Assembly: GCF_013285385.1 (NCBI RefSeq) | Contig: NZ_CP054212.1 | Location: 2,976,001 to 3,040,000, forward strand | Reading direction: 5' to 3' | Source of the DNA: Paramixta manurensis | Lineage (GTDB): Bacteria > Pseudomonadota > Gammaproteobacteria > Enterobacterales > Enterobacteriaceae | Length of the DNA stretch: 64,000 bases | Shown here: positions 37,747 to 44,991 of the stretch, piece after piece | How the letters are laid out: every line of letters begins with the position of its first letter | Position numbering within the stretch: position 1 is the first letter of the stretch | Made by a program: the position numbers and the translations under genes | The notes under the pieces: model-generated | Told to the model about the DNA's origin: nothing | The model's input: the letters and a program-made list of their open reading frames with translations, nothing else | The model's database searches: none

Positions 37747-37780
37747 TACCCTAACGACGGTTTGCAGTATGACAGGCATA
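37747..37780. repeat. Degenerate relative of the palindromic element at 17173
   Basis: TACCCTAACGACGG and TTTGCAGTATGACAGGCATA resemble the two ends of the 68-bp unit before mdtA (TACCCTAA and TTGAAGTATGACGGGTATA). The middle is shortened. It lies in the ydfI-rspR gap. Low confidence. Confidence 0.3.
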
Positions 37781-37859
37781 AAAGGGCTAGCGCTGGCGCA
37801 ACAGGCTGTTTAGACTGAGTGTTTTATCGGGTGTATGCCCTCTGCTTTCAGGTCGCCGC

Positions 37860-38546
37860 ATGTCAATCGCCTATACCATTACCGCCAGCGAACCGGTTAA
37901 TCAGCAGATTTACCGGTTTTTACGCCAGGACATTGTCACTTGTGCGATCCATCCTGGCACGCTGTTATCGGAAAAAGAGGTTTCCGCCCGGTTCCAGGTG
38001 TCCCGTCAGCCGGTCCGCGAAGCGTTTATTAAACTGGCTGAGGCCGGGCTGGTTCAGATTCTGCCGCAACGCGGCACCTTCGTGCGGAAAATTTCCGCGC
38101 AGCGGGTGGCGGATGGCCGTTTTATCCGTGAAGCGGTAGAGGTCGCAGTGGTGCGGCGCGCGGCGGTCGAAGCGCCGCCGCAAGCGTTGATGGAACTTGA
38201 ACATAATCTGCAATTGCAAAAACTGGCCGCGCAGCGCCACGATAGCCACGCCTTTTTATTACTGGATGACGAGTTTCACCGCTTAATTGCGCAAAGTATT
38301 CAGTGCGAGCTGGCATGGGAAACGGTGGAGAATATTAAAGCCACTATGGACCGGGTCCGTTTTCTCACCCTGAGTGAAGTTTCCCCGCCGGAAAGTTTGA
38401 TTGAGCAGCATTATCAAATTTATCACGCCATTGTGGAAAAAAATGCCGACGCCGCCGAAGCTGCATTACGTCGCCATTTGCAAGAGATGATTTTCTCGAT
38501 TACGCCGATAGCCGAGCAAAATAGCGACTGGTTTGAAACGTTTTAA
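37860..38546 (+). CDS. rspR: RspR, GntR/FCD-family repressor
   Basis: 228 residues, the same length as E. coli RspR (YdfH), and closely similar: PVNQQIYRFLRQDIV, LSEKEVSARFQVSRQPVREAFIKL in the winged helix and EQNSDWFE at the C-terminus. Residues about 15-75 form the GntR DNA-binding domain and 85-215 the FCD effector domain. It probably represses the adjacent rsp genes until a sugar-acid intermediate binds. AGG seven bases upstream supports the ATG. Confidence 0.92.
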   Translation: MSIAYTITASEPVNQQIYRFLRQDIVTCAIHPGTLLSEKEVSARFQVSRQPVREAFIKLAEAGLVQILPQRGTFVRKISAQRVADGRFIREAVEVAVVRRAAVEAPPQALMELEHNLQLQKLAAQRHDSHAFLLLDDEFHRLIAQSIQCELAWETVENIKATMDRVRFLTLSEVSPPESLIEQHYQIYHAIVEKNADAAEAALRRHLQEMIFSITPIAEQNSDWFETF

Positions 38547-38582
38547 TCAGCGCTAAATCATCTGCATCGGTGACCAGATAAA

Positions 38583-38612
38583 GCCGGAAGTGAGTTATGC
38601 TGCCCTTCCGGC
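38583..38612. terminator. Hairpin between convergent rspR and fbaB
   Basis: GCCGGAAG (38583-38590) pairs with CTTCCGGC (38605-38612) around a 14-base loop. On the minus strand it is followed by TTTATC, so it may terminate fbaB; it may also stop rspR transcription. Confidence 0.5.
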
Positions 38613-38620
38613 CTCTCTCA

Positions 38621-39673
38621 TTAGGCGATAGTGACTTCTTTCGACAGATAGACATCCTGCACCGAGTTAATCAGCGCTACGCCCTCTTTCATCGACTTTT
38701 TAAATGCCTTACGCCCCAGGATTAGCCCCATGCCGCCTGCACGTTTATTAATTACCGCAGTCCGTACCGATTCGGCAGTATCGGTCTCCCCGGCCGAAGC
38801 CCCACCTGAGTTAATTAACCCGGCACGCCCCATATAACAGTTAGCCAGTTGATAACGAACCAGATCAATCGGATTATCGCTGGTCAGCTTGCTATAGACG
38901 CGCTCATCGGTATAACCGAATTTAACCGCGTTATACCCACCATTATTCTCAGCCATTTTCTGCTTAACAATATCGGCGCCAATGGTCGCCGCCAGATGAT
39001 TCGCCTGCCCGCTTAAATCGGCGCTCACGTGGTAATCGGTACCGTCTTTCTTGAAATCATTGTTACGTAAATACGCCCACAACACCGTTACCATGCCTAG
39101 CTCATGCGCGCGTTCGAACGCCACGGAAATTTCTTCAATCTGGCGACGTGATTGCTCAGAACCAAAATAGATCGTCGCACCAACCGCCACCGCGCCGAGG
39201 TTAAACGCCTGTTCAACGCTGGCATACAAGGTTTGATCATACTGGGTCGGATAGCACAGAGTTTCGTTGTGATTCAGTTTGACCATAAACGGAATTTTAT
39301 GCGCATAACGCCGTGAAACCGAGGCCAGTACGCCGTAAGTTGAAGCAACACAATTACAGCCCGCCTCAATCGCTAATTCGACGATATTTTTCGGATCAAA
39401 GTAGAGTGGATTCGCGGCAAAAGAGGCGCCCGCCGAGTGCTCCACACCCTGATCGACCGGCAATATGGATAAATAGCCGGTTCCTGCCAGACGGCCGGTG
39501 TTATACAAGGTTTGCATATTCCGCAGTACGGTGGGAGAGCGGTTATTATCGATCATCACCCGGTCGACATAATCCTTGCCCGGCAGATAAAGGCTTTCTG
39601 CCGGAATAGTCATGCAGCGATGTTGCAAAAGGGTGTCAGCTTCTTTGCCCAATAACTGTACGATGTCCGTCAT
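38621..39673 (-). CDS. fbaB: Class I (DhnA-type) fructose-bisphosphate aldolase
   Basis: 350 residues, identical in length to E. coli FbaB and highly similar (MTDIVQLLGKEADTLLQHRC, LPVDQGVEHSAGASFAANP). It cleaves fructose-1,6-bisphosphate through a Schiff-base lysine and in E. coli is used in gluconeogenic growth. The start at 39673 is supported by AGGAG five bases upstream. The frame stays open far upstream (to 39991), but that sequence overlaps thiD and is not coding in this frame. Confidence 0.95.
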   Translation of the reverse strand: MTDIVQLLGKEADTLLQHRCMTIPAESLYLPGKDYVDRVMIDNNRSPTVLRNMQTLYNTGRLAGTGYLSILPVDQGVEHSAGASFAANPLYFDPKNIVELAIEAGCNCVASTYGVLASVSRRYAHKIPFMVKLNHNETLCYPTQYDQTLYASVEQAFNLGAVAVGATIYFGSEQSRRQIEEISVAFERAHELGMVTVLWAYLRNNDFKKDGTDYHVSADLSGQANHLAATIGADIVKQKMAENNGGYNAVKFGYTDERVYSKLTSDNPIDLVRYQLANCYMGRAGLINSGGASAGETDTAESVRTAVINKRAGGMGLILGRKAFKKSMKEGVALINSVQDVYLSKEVTIA

Positions 39674-39825
39674 GGTAACTCCTGTAGTAATTGAATAACC
39701 TGGCAGGTCCGTTAGTCGACGATGCCAATCCACAACAGCCTGGACCCGAAAGGACACGTAACGCAAATTGCTGACTCCATTTTTCAGAACGCTTCGCAGA
39801 AAAAAGTCGGCTTGCGGGCGCCGTT

Positions 39826-40626
39826 TTACCACCAGCGCCAGAAATGATGCACCGGGCCAATCCCCTGCCCGACTTCGAGTGAGTCCGCCTGTTGTAAAGC
39901 GCCCTGTAGCCACGCTTTTGCCGCCTCCACCGTACTGGCCCAACTGTCGTGACGTGGCCGTAGCGCCGCCAACGCCGCAGAGAGTGAGCAACCGGTACCG
40001 TGCGTGTGGCGTGTATTGACGCGTGGCGCGCTAAATCGTTGCTCACCTTGCGCGCTAAACAACCAGTCAGGGCTCTCTTCCTCGCTTAAATGTCCGCCCT
40101 TCATCAACACCGCCGCACATCCCATCTCGCGCAGCGCCCGCCCCTGCGCGCGCATTTCATCTTCGTTTTTCGCCGGCGCACACGCCAGCAGCGCCGCCGC
40201 TTCCGGTAGGTTCGGCGTAATCAGCGACACCTGCGGCAACAGGCGTTGACGTAGGGTAGATACCGCCTGTGGCGAAAGTAACGGATCGCCGCTTTTTGCC
40301 AGCATCACCGTATCCAGCACCACCCACGGTAGCGCCGCTTTTGCCAGCCGTTCGGCCACCACTTCAACAATCTCACTGTTTGCCAACATACCGATTTTGG
40401 CGCTATCGATGCGCACATCATCTAACACTGAATCAAGCTGCGCGCCGACAAAATCGGCATCAATCTGGTAGACCGACTGCACGCCCTGCGTGTTTTGCGC
40501 CACCAAGGCGGTAATCACGCTGGTACCGTAGGCGCCAAGCGCCGAGAACGCTTTTAGATCAGCCTGGATACCGGCGCCGCCGCTAGGATCGGTACCGGCA
40601 ATGGTTAATGCATTAATGCGTTTCAT
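39826..40626 (-). CDS. thiD: Hydroxymethylpyrimidine/phosphomethylpyrimidine kinase
   Basis: 266 residues, same as E. coli ThiD. Begins MKRINALTIAGTDPSGGAGIQADLK and carries DTVMLAKSGDPLL and the anion-hole motif HGTGCSLSAALAA. It phosphorylates HMP twice to HMP-PP for thiamine synthesis and salvage. Its ATG overlaps the thiM stop (ATGA), so it depends on thiM translation and on the upstream TPP riboswitch. Confidence 0.95.
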   Translation of the reverse strand: MKRINALTIAGTDPSGGAGIQADLKAFSALGAYGTSVITALVAQNTQGVQSVYQIDADFVGAQLDSVLDDVRIDSAKIGMLANSEIVEVVAERLAKAALPWVVLDTVMLAKSGDPLLSPQAVSTLRQRLLPQVSLITPNLPEAAALLACAPAKNEDEMRAQGRALREMGCAAVLMKGGHLSEEESPDWLFSAQGEQRFSAPRVNTRHTHGTGCSLSAALAALRPRHDSWASTVEAAKAWLQGALQQADSLEVGQGIGPVHHFWRWW

Positions 40627-41414
40627 ATCAGCGCCTCCGCATTCAGCATCCACAACTCATCCAGAAACCCGGCGACAAAACTGCCCGGCCCGCTGGCCTG
40701 GCGAGTGGCGCGTTCACCGGCGCAGGCCATTACGCGGCACGCACTGGCGACATGTAACAACCGGTCGCCCGGCAACGCGGCAAACCCGGCCACCACCGCC
40801 GAAAGCGCACAACCGGTCCCCACTACGCGCGTCATTAATTTTGCGCCGCCATTTACCGCCAGTAGCCGATCGCCGTCTGTCACATAGTCAGTTTCGCCGG
40901 TTACCGCGACAATAGCACCGCTACGCTGCGCCAACTGTTGCGCCGCCTGTAGCGCCGCGCCGGACTCATGCAAACTGTCCACGCCGCGCCCGCTGCCGGC
41001 CTGCTGTGCGAGGGCGATAATTTCCGATGCGTTACCACGAATGGCGGCGGGATGCAGCGTCAGTAATTGTTGGCAAAATTCACTGCGTAGTTTTAAACCG
41101 CCAACCGCTACCGGGTCGAGTGTCCATGGCTTTGCGGCCTGATTTGCCGCATCAACCGCCGCGCGCATCGCTAATGCGCGCTCACCGGTCAGGGTACCAA
41201 CATTAATTAATAACGCGTCGGCCAGCGCGCTGAATTGCGCGGCTTCTTCGCTGTCAATCACCATCGCCGGGGAAGCATTGAGCGCCAACAAAACGTTGGC
41301 GGTAAAGGTCTGTACCACATCATTGGTCATGCAGTGAACCAGCGGCGCGCGCTGGCGGAAAAGGTCGAGGGATTCGGCGACAAGGTCGCCAGAGATAACG
41401 GTAGGTTGTTGCAT
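40623..41414 (-). CDS. thiM: Hydroxyethylthiazole kinase
   Basis: 263 residues (E. coli 262). Contains LVHCMTNDVVQTFTANVLLA near the start and the phosphate-binding VVGTGCALSAVVAGF motif. It phosphorylates the thiazole moiety for thiamine salvage and lies in an operon with thiD. Translation begins 42 bases after the riboswitch aptamer, with GGGAG before the ATG. Confidence 0.95.
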   Translation of the reverse strand: MQQPTVISGDLVAESLDLFRQRAPLVHCMTNDVVQTFTANVLLALNASPAMVIDSEEAAQFSALADALLINVGTLTGERALAMRAAVDAANQAAKPWTLDPVAVGGLKLRSEFCQQLLTLHPAAIRGNASEIIALAQQAGSGRGVDSLHESGAALQAAQQLAQRSGAIVAVTGETDYVTDGDRLLAVNGGAKLMTRVVGTGCALSAVVAGFAALPGDRLLHVASACRVMACAGERATRQASGPGSFVAGFLDELWMLNAEALI

Positions 41415-41455
41415 ATGGCTCCCAACCGGCGTTCAGAAATCTGATGCGGTCAGGC

Positions 41456-41538
41456 ATCTGACTTCCCTCCGCTGGCATTATCCAGTTCAGGTAATACGGG
41501 TCTATCTCAGCCTCTTATGGTAAAAGGCACCCCGAGTC
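41456..41538 (-). promoter_or_regulatory. TPP riboswitch (thi box) controlling thiMD
   Basis: Read on the minus strand: ACTCGGGGTGCC at the 5' end, GGCTGAGA, ACCCG, ACCTGAACTGGATAATGCCA and GCGGAGGGAAGT, all the conserved parts of the thi-box aptamer in order. Downstream, GATGC and GCATC form a small hairpin before the thiM Shine-Dalgarno, so control is probably at translation initiation as in E. coli thiM. Confidence 0.95.
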
Positions 41539-41545
41539 ATTTTTC

Positions 41546-41581
41546 ACGCTAAATTTTAGCTGAGCGATAACGCTTAGCTAT
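41546..41581 (-). promoter_or_regulatory. Candidate thiMD promoter with adjoining palindrome
   Basis: TAAAAT on the minus strand (41558-41553) is a good -10 located just upstream of the aptamer; the -35 region is weak. A palindrome AGCTGAGCG-ATAA-CGCTTAGCT (41558-41579) overlaps the spacer and might be a protein-binding site or chance. Confidence 0.35.
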
Positions 41582-41709
41582 GCAGAATAAGCGCCAGCCT
41601 GCGAGAAGTAAACCGGGTACGGCGCACTCACCAAGATAACAAGCAATAAATACTCTTCGGCATAGTGGAAAATTTTCATCGGCGCCCGTATGGCTCTTTT
41701 TTAAGCTAG

Positions 41710-42069
41710 GGAAATCAACAGCATTCTGGTAACTTCCAGCCGTTTTATCCTGAAAACTGGCACTATCTTATCGGTGATAATATCTTTCGAAGGTCAAAAC
41801 CCGAGTCTATACGCTGGATTAAGATAGGAGCTCTGATTCGAAGGAATAGCAGACCCCAACTTACTAATATTGAAAGACGCGGAATCTTCCGGAGATTACT
41901 CAGCAGCCAGGCCAAAGGTTTTACGATATACTTTGCTACTGCTACTCAGCGTTATAACATATCAATTGGAATGAACATAAGTGAGGGAGCACTTTCTATG
42001 AGCAATGCTGTATTTCCAGAAACGATGTGGTTTTCGACCATTCCTGACCAATATGGAAGCTGTGATTGA
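41710..42069 (+). pseudogene. Start-less 119-codon open frame, possible remnant of a larger gene
   Basis: Between a TAG ending at 41709 and a TGA at 42067-42069 the frame is open for 119 codons in AT-rich DNA, but it has no ATG, GTG or TTG until an ATG at 41971 (32 residues). The conceptual product includes PENWHYLIGDNIFRRSKPES and ends MWFSTIPDQYGSCD. It ends 18 bases before the DUF943 gene. I do not recognise the sequence. It could be the 3' remnant of a toxin-like gene paired with DUF943, or a chance open frame. Confidence 0.3.
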
Positions 42070-42087
42070 CATAGAGGGGAAACGGTA

Positions 42088-42477
42088 ATGCGTAATTTCA
42101 TAATTTCTGCACTGGTTTTACTGTTATGTATCCTTAGCTATCTATTTATAGGTAAGCAGACTGTTTCTGTTATTGATGCGCATTATGATGGTAGCACAGC
42201 ACAGATTATTGTTAACAGATTACCTATAACTGAGTCAGGAAAGATCGATTGGTGGAGAGATCACCAACAAAAAATCTTGGAAAAATACAACATCCCGTCT
42301 GGCAATAAAAGACCATTCCTTATTACAGTCTATGCTTTTGGTGATGGCTATAAAGAGGAAGGTAAAGAGGATCGACGTTGTTTCACAGATATAAAGCCGC
42401 CTAAAAACTGCATTGATAAAAACATCCTAATGATGATTTGGCGCACACGCGATGGTAGCGTTAAATATCAATTCTAA
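42088..42477 (+). CDS. DUF943 family small membrane-anchored protein
   Basis: 129 residues: an N-terminal membrane helix (about 4-22) and a short extracytoplasmic domain. The segments ESGKIDWWRDHQQKILEKYN and FGDGYKEEGKEDRRCF, with paired cysteines 98 and 108, match the enterobacterial DUF943 family as I remember it. The function of that family is unproven; members occur as multicopy genes in accessory loci and look like immunity or periplasmic accessory proteins. AGGGG eight bases upstream supports the ATG. Base composition is clearly more AT-rich than the flanking core genes, suggesting acquisition. Followed by its own terminator. Confidence 0.7.
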   Translation: MRNFIISALVLLLCILSYLFIGKQTVSVIDAHYDGSTAQIIVNRLPITESGKIDWWRDHQQKILEKYNIPSGNKRPFLITVYAFGDGYKEEGKEDRRCFTDIKPPKNCIDKNILMMIWRTRDGSVKYQF

Positions 42478-42497
42478 TTACATTATCTACTAATAAA

Positions 42498-42540
42498 AAA
42501 ACCTATCCACTCTTCAATGAGTATGGGTTTTTATTTTATC
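42498..42540 (+). terminator. Intrinsic terminator of the DUF943 gene
   Basis: AAACCTATCCACTC and GAGTATGGGTTT form an imperfect hairpin followed by TTTTATTTTATC, about 20 bases after the stop codon. Confidence 0.6.
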
Positions 42541-42588
42541 ATGTTTATTGCTTAATCGATTTTGACTCGCCCTGTTTAGTCTTGGGTT

Positions 42589-42651
42589 CTTCAAAACTAA
42601 AATAATACATTACGCTTGGTTACTCTGCTTTTAAAAGCCCCAATAATGGGG
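42589..42651. repeat. 63-bp direct repeat, copy 1
   Basis: Starts CTTCAAAACTAAAATAATAC and ends AAAGCCCCAATAATGGGG. It matches 43767-43829 at 60 of 63 positions, 1178 bases away in the same orientation. In copy 2 the first bases encode the end of the 76-aa membrane protein; here the same codons end in TAA without any gene in front. Confidence 0.95.
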
Positions 42652-42945
42652 GGGTTGAGAAAATAGCACTTAGCACACTCATGTTCCAGAGCCGAAACCC
42701 CGTTATATTCGAAACTAAAACGGGTGTGCTTACAAACAGCGGCGTTTAATTATCTCAAGTATATCTCTTACATCAGGAATACCTTGTCAGATTGCTTTTA
42801 TGTTTACAATATAAAGATTATCAATTTCCTCTACCACTGGCGTGAACTACTGTAGCTCCCACTTTTGAGTGCCATACAATCTAGACCAATATTTGAACGC
42901 ATGTTATGCTTCGATTGTGTTCTATATGGAAATGGATGAATAATT
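42652..42945. other. Non-coding AT-rich stretch before the 210-aa gene
   Basis: No convincing gene. A weak inverted repeat (CCCGT...ACGGG around 42703-42728) is present. The promoter of the downstream gene pair must lie here, but no clear -35/-10 pair is visible and the 210-aa gene has only a weak GGATGA ahead of it. Confidence 0.4.
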
Positions 42946-43578
42946 ATGGATGCGAAGGTCATTGCAGAAGGGATATGGGATAGTCTCTCATCAATCCCAA
43001 CGAGTTTGTACTATGGGGTGAAACGTACCTATATCAGTACTGGCCTATTGGGTTCTGACAGAAAAACAAGAAACGACTATGAGAATGAGCGCTTTTTTCG
43101 AATGATAAAGTCCCTGGCTCGAAATGAAGAACCTTTACGCCGCCTTGTAACTATAGTTATTACTGACTTCTATAATAAACTGGATGGTAGAGGACGAGAG
43201 ACGATACATAACAAAATTGGTTATGGCATTGGCAGGTTATCTGGTCGTATGGGAGGACAGATTGCAGTCGCTCAAACTATCGCCGCTCTATTAATACATA
43301 GAGCAAAGATGGCATATGCCTATAAGAACTTCTTCCGCATAGCATCGAGTTTTACTATCAACATCGCATTGTTCCAGGGAGTAATAGAAGAAGCAGCCTT
43401 AGCTTCTCGTAGAATGCAAAACCATTATCCACAGACCTATGATAAAGTTTCTCCCTACGGTCTTGATATGATCTACTTTCTTGTTGAAACCCCGCTGAAA
43501 CCGTACCTTGACTTCATTAATAGCCACGCAATGATCTGCAAAAGGGTAAACGATGAGCTTTTTAAAATCGGTCAGTAA
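42946..43578 (+). CDS. Unrecognised 210-aa protein, candidate orphan toxin/effector
   Basis: I do not recognise a domain. It has no signal peptide. A glycine-rich, weakly hydrophobic stretch at about residues 91-117 (Gly92, 94, 96, 100, 103, 104, then IAVAQTIAALLI) and another at 129-147 could insert into a membrane; the flanks are basic and polar. A 76-aa two-helix membrane protein starts inside its 3' end, 26 bases before the stop. Cytosolic protein with latent membrane-inserting region plus overlapping small membrane partner resembles the arrangement of pore-forming type VI effectors such as Serratia Ssp6 with immunity Sip6; sequence relatedness is not shown. It is AT-rich and bracketed by direct repeats. 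Confidence 0.6.
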   Translation: MDAKVIAEGIWDSLSSIPTSLYYGVKRTYISTGLLGSDRKTRNDYENERFFRMIKSLARNEEPLRRLVTIVITDFYNKLDGRGRETIHNKIGYGIGRLSGRMGGQIAVAQTIAALLIHRAKMAYAYKNFFRIASSFTINIALFQGVIEEAALASRRMQNHYPQTYDKVSPYGLDMIYFLVETPLKPYLDFINSHAMICKRVNDELFKIGQ

Positions 43579-43783
43579 ATCTTTCGGTTGGCTCTTAGCA
43601 CATGCAGTTGAGGGCACAATAACCTGTATATGTGCTTTTGCATCCCTCGCGTCGTTGTTCATTGCTGAAACTACCCTGATGAAGTTGGTGGGTTTCGTCG
43701 GTTTTTTTGTGATCGCATTAGTTGCAGGTTATGGCTTGGGTAGGTTACGTGGTGAAGATAAAAGTACTTCAAAACTAAAATAA
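43553..43783 (+). CDS. Unrecognised 76-aa two-helix membrane protein, candidate immunity protein
   Basis: Starts ATG at 43553 with AGGG seven bases upstream, overlapping the 210-aa gene by 26 bases, so the two are translationally coupled. Predicted helices at about residues 20-38 and 43-65, with a short charged tail ending STSKLK. Its last five codons lie inside repeat copy 2. Small inner-membrane proteins encoded this way are often immunity proteins against pore-forming toxins; here that is inference only. A holin-like role is an alternative. Confidence 0.6.
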   Translation: MSFLKSVSKSFGWLLAHAVEGTITCICAFASLASLFIAETTLMKLVGFVGFFVIALVAGYGLGRLRGEDKSTSKLK

Positions 43784-43829
43784 TACATTACGCCAGGTTA
43801 CTCTGCATTTAAAAGCCCCAATAATGGGG
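43767..43829. repeat. 63-bp direct repeat, copy 2
   Basis: 60 of 63 positions identical to 42589-42651. It covers the last codons of the 76-aa gene and the GCCCC-AATAAT-GGGGC hairpin that serves the convergent aldo/keto reductase gene. Confidence 0.95.
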
Positions 43830-43830
43830 C
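43807..43830 (-). terminator. Terminator of the aldo/keto reductase gene, inside repeat copy 2
   Basis: On the minus strand GCCCC-ATTATT-GGGGC (43830-43815) is followed by TTTTAAAT, about 40 bases beyond the reductase stop. On the plus strand no U-run follows. Confidence 0.6.
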
Positions 43831-43872
43831 CTTGTGAGAAGATACGCGCATCAAAAACCAGCGTCGATAGCC

Positions 43873-44904
43873 TTACCAGCCGGTTGGTTTCGGATTACGC
43901 TCATCAAAGCCGGTTTGATGCCAATACGGATAGGTCGGAGTGGTATAACTCACTTCATCCAACCGGGCGATCTCTTCCGCGCTCAACGACCAACCCAACG
44001 CCTCAAGGTTTTGCTCAAGCTGGTTGCGGTTACGGGCGCCAATCACCACATTGGCGATGCCAGGGCGACTCAGCAGCCAGTTTAATGCCACCTGCGGAAT
44101 GGATTTCCCGTGCTGCTCGCCAATATCATGTAACACATCAACAATATCAAACAGTTTCTCTTCCGCAACCGGCGGCCCGCCCTCGGCGCCGCCAGCAGCG
44201 ATACGCCCGTCCTGTACCGGCGCGCCACGACGAATTTTACCGGTTAAACGCCCCCATCCCAGCGGGCTCCACACCATGGTACCCAGCCCCTGGTCGAGCG
44301 TCAGCGGCATCAGCTCCCATTCGTACTCGCGCCCCACCAGCGAATAGTATCCCTGATAGGCCACGTAACGGCCCAGCCCATATTTCTCAGAAGCCGCCAG
44401 CGATTTCATCACCTGCCAACCGGAAAAATTGGAGGCGCCGATATAACCAATCTTACCGCTGCTGGTCAGATCATCCAGCGCACGCAACGTCTCTTCAACC
44501 GGCGTCAACGCATCAAAACCATGCATAAAGTAAACATCAATATGGTCGGTTTTCAAACGGCGCAGGCTGGCTTCGCAGGCGCGAATCAAATGATAACGCG
44601 ACGACCCTTTTTCATTCGGCCCGTCGCCGGTGGGAAACGTCGCTTTTGACGAGATCAAGACCTTGTCACGGCGCCCTTTTAACGCCTCGCCCAGTACCTC
44701 TTCCGCAGCGCCTTCCGAGTAAATATCGGCGGTATCGAAAAAATTCACTCCGCGTTCGAGGCACAAATCCACCATGTTGCGAGCTTCATCGACTTGGGTA
44801 CTGCCCCAACGCTGAAAGAATTCGTTGCTGCCGCCAAACGTGGCGGTGCCAAGGCTAAATGCCGGAACCTTTAAACCTGATCGGCCAAGCTGTCGGTACT
44901 CCAT
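43873..44904 (-). CDS. Aldo/keto reductase (second)
   Basis: 343 residues from ATG 44904, chosen because AAGGAG ends five bases before it; ATG 44907 is only two bases away from that site. Catalytic tetrad visible in FFDTADIYSEG (Asp, Tyr), ISSKAT (Lys) and YFMHGFD (His); the C-terminal VVIGARNRNQLEQNLE binds the cofactor. It probably reduces aldehydes/ketones with NADPH. It follows the oxygenase gene on the same strand by 87 bases and may share its transcript. Distinct from the reductase at 16118. Confidence 0.87.
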   Translation of the reverse strand: MEYRQLGRSGLKVPAFSLGTATFGGSNEFFQRWGSTQVDEARNMVDLCLERGVNFFDTADIYSEGAAEEVLGEALKGRRDKVLISSKATFPTGDGPNEKGSSRYHLIRACEASLRRLKTDHIDVYFMHGFDALTPVEETLRALDDLTSSGKIGYIGASNFSGWQVMKSLAASEKYGLGRYVAYQGYYSLVGREYEWELMPLTLDQGLGTMVWSPLGWGRLTGKIRRGAPVQDGRIAAGGAEGGPPVAEEKLFDIVDVLHDIGEQHGKSIPQVALNWLLSRPGIANVVIGARNRNQLEQNLEALGWSLSAEEIARLDEVSYTTPTYPYWHQTGFDERNPKPTGW

Positions 44905-44991
44905 CATAACTCCTTGCGGATTGTGATTTATCGAACTTACAGTATGGAAAGCTGAGGCAGACCTGCATGAGCGATTGGTGCCCTTTGGCAA

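Noticed and set aside
39674..39991. N-terminal extension of FbaB
   Set aside because: The frame is open but overlaps thiD, lacks homology to aldolases, and a good Shine-Dalgarno sits just before ATG 39673.
42589..43829. Composite transposon interpretation of the 63-bp direct repeats
   Set aside because: No transposase, no inverted ends and no target duplication are visible; the repeats coincide with a gene end and a terminator instead.
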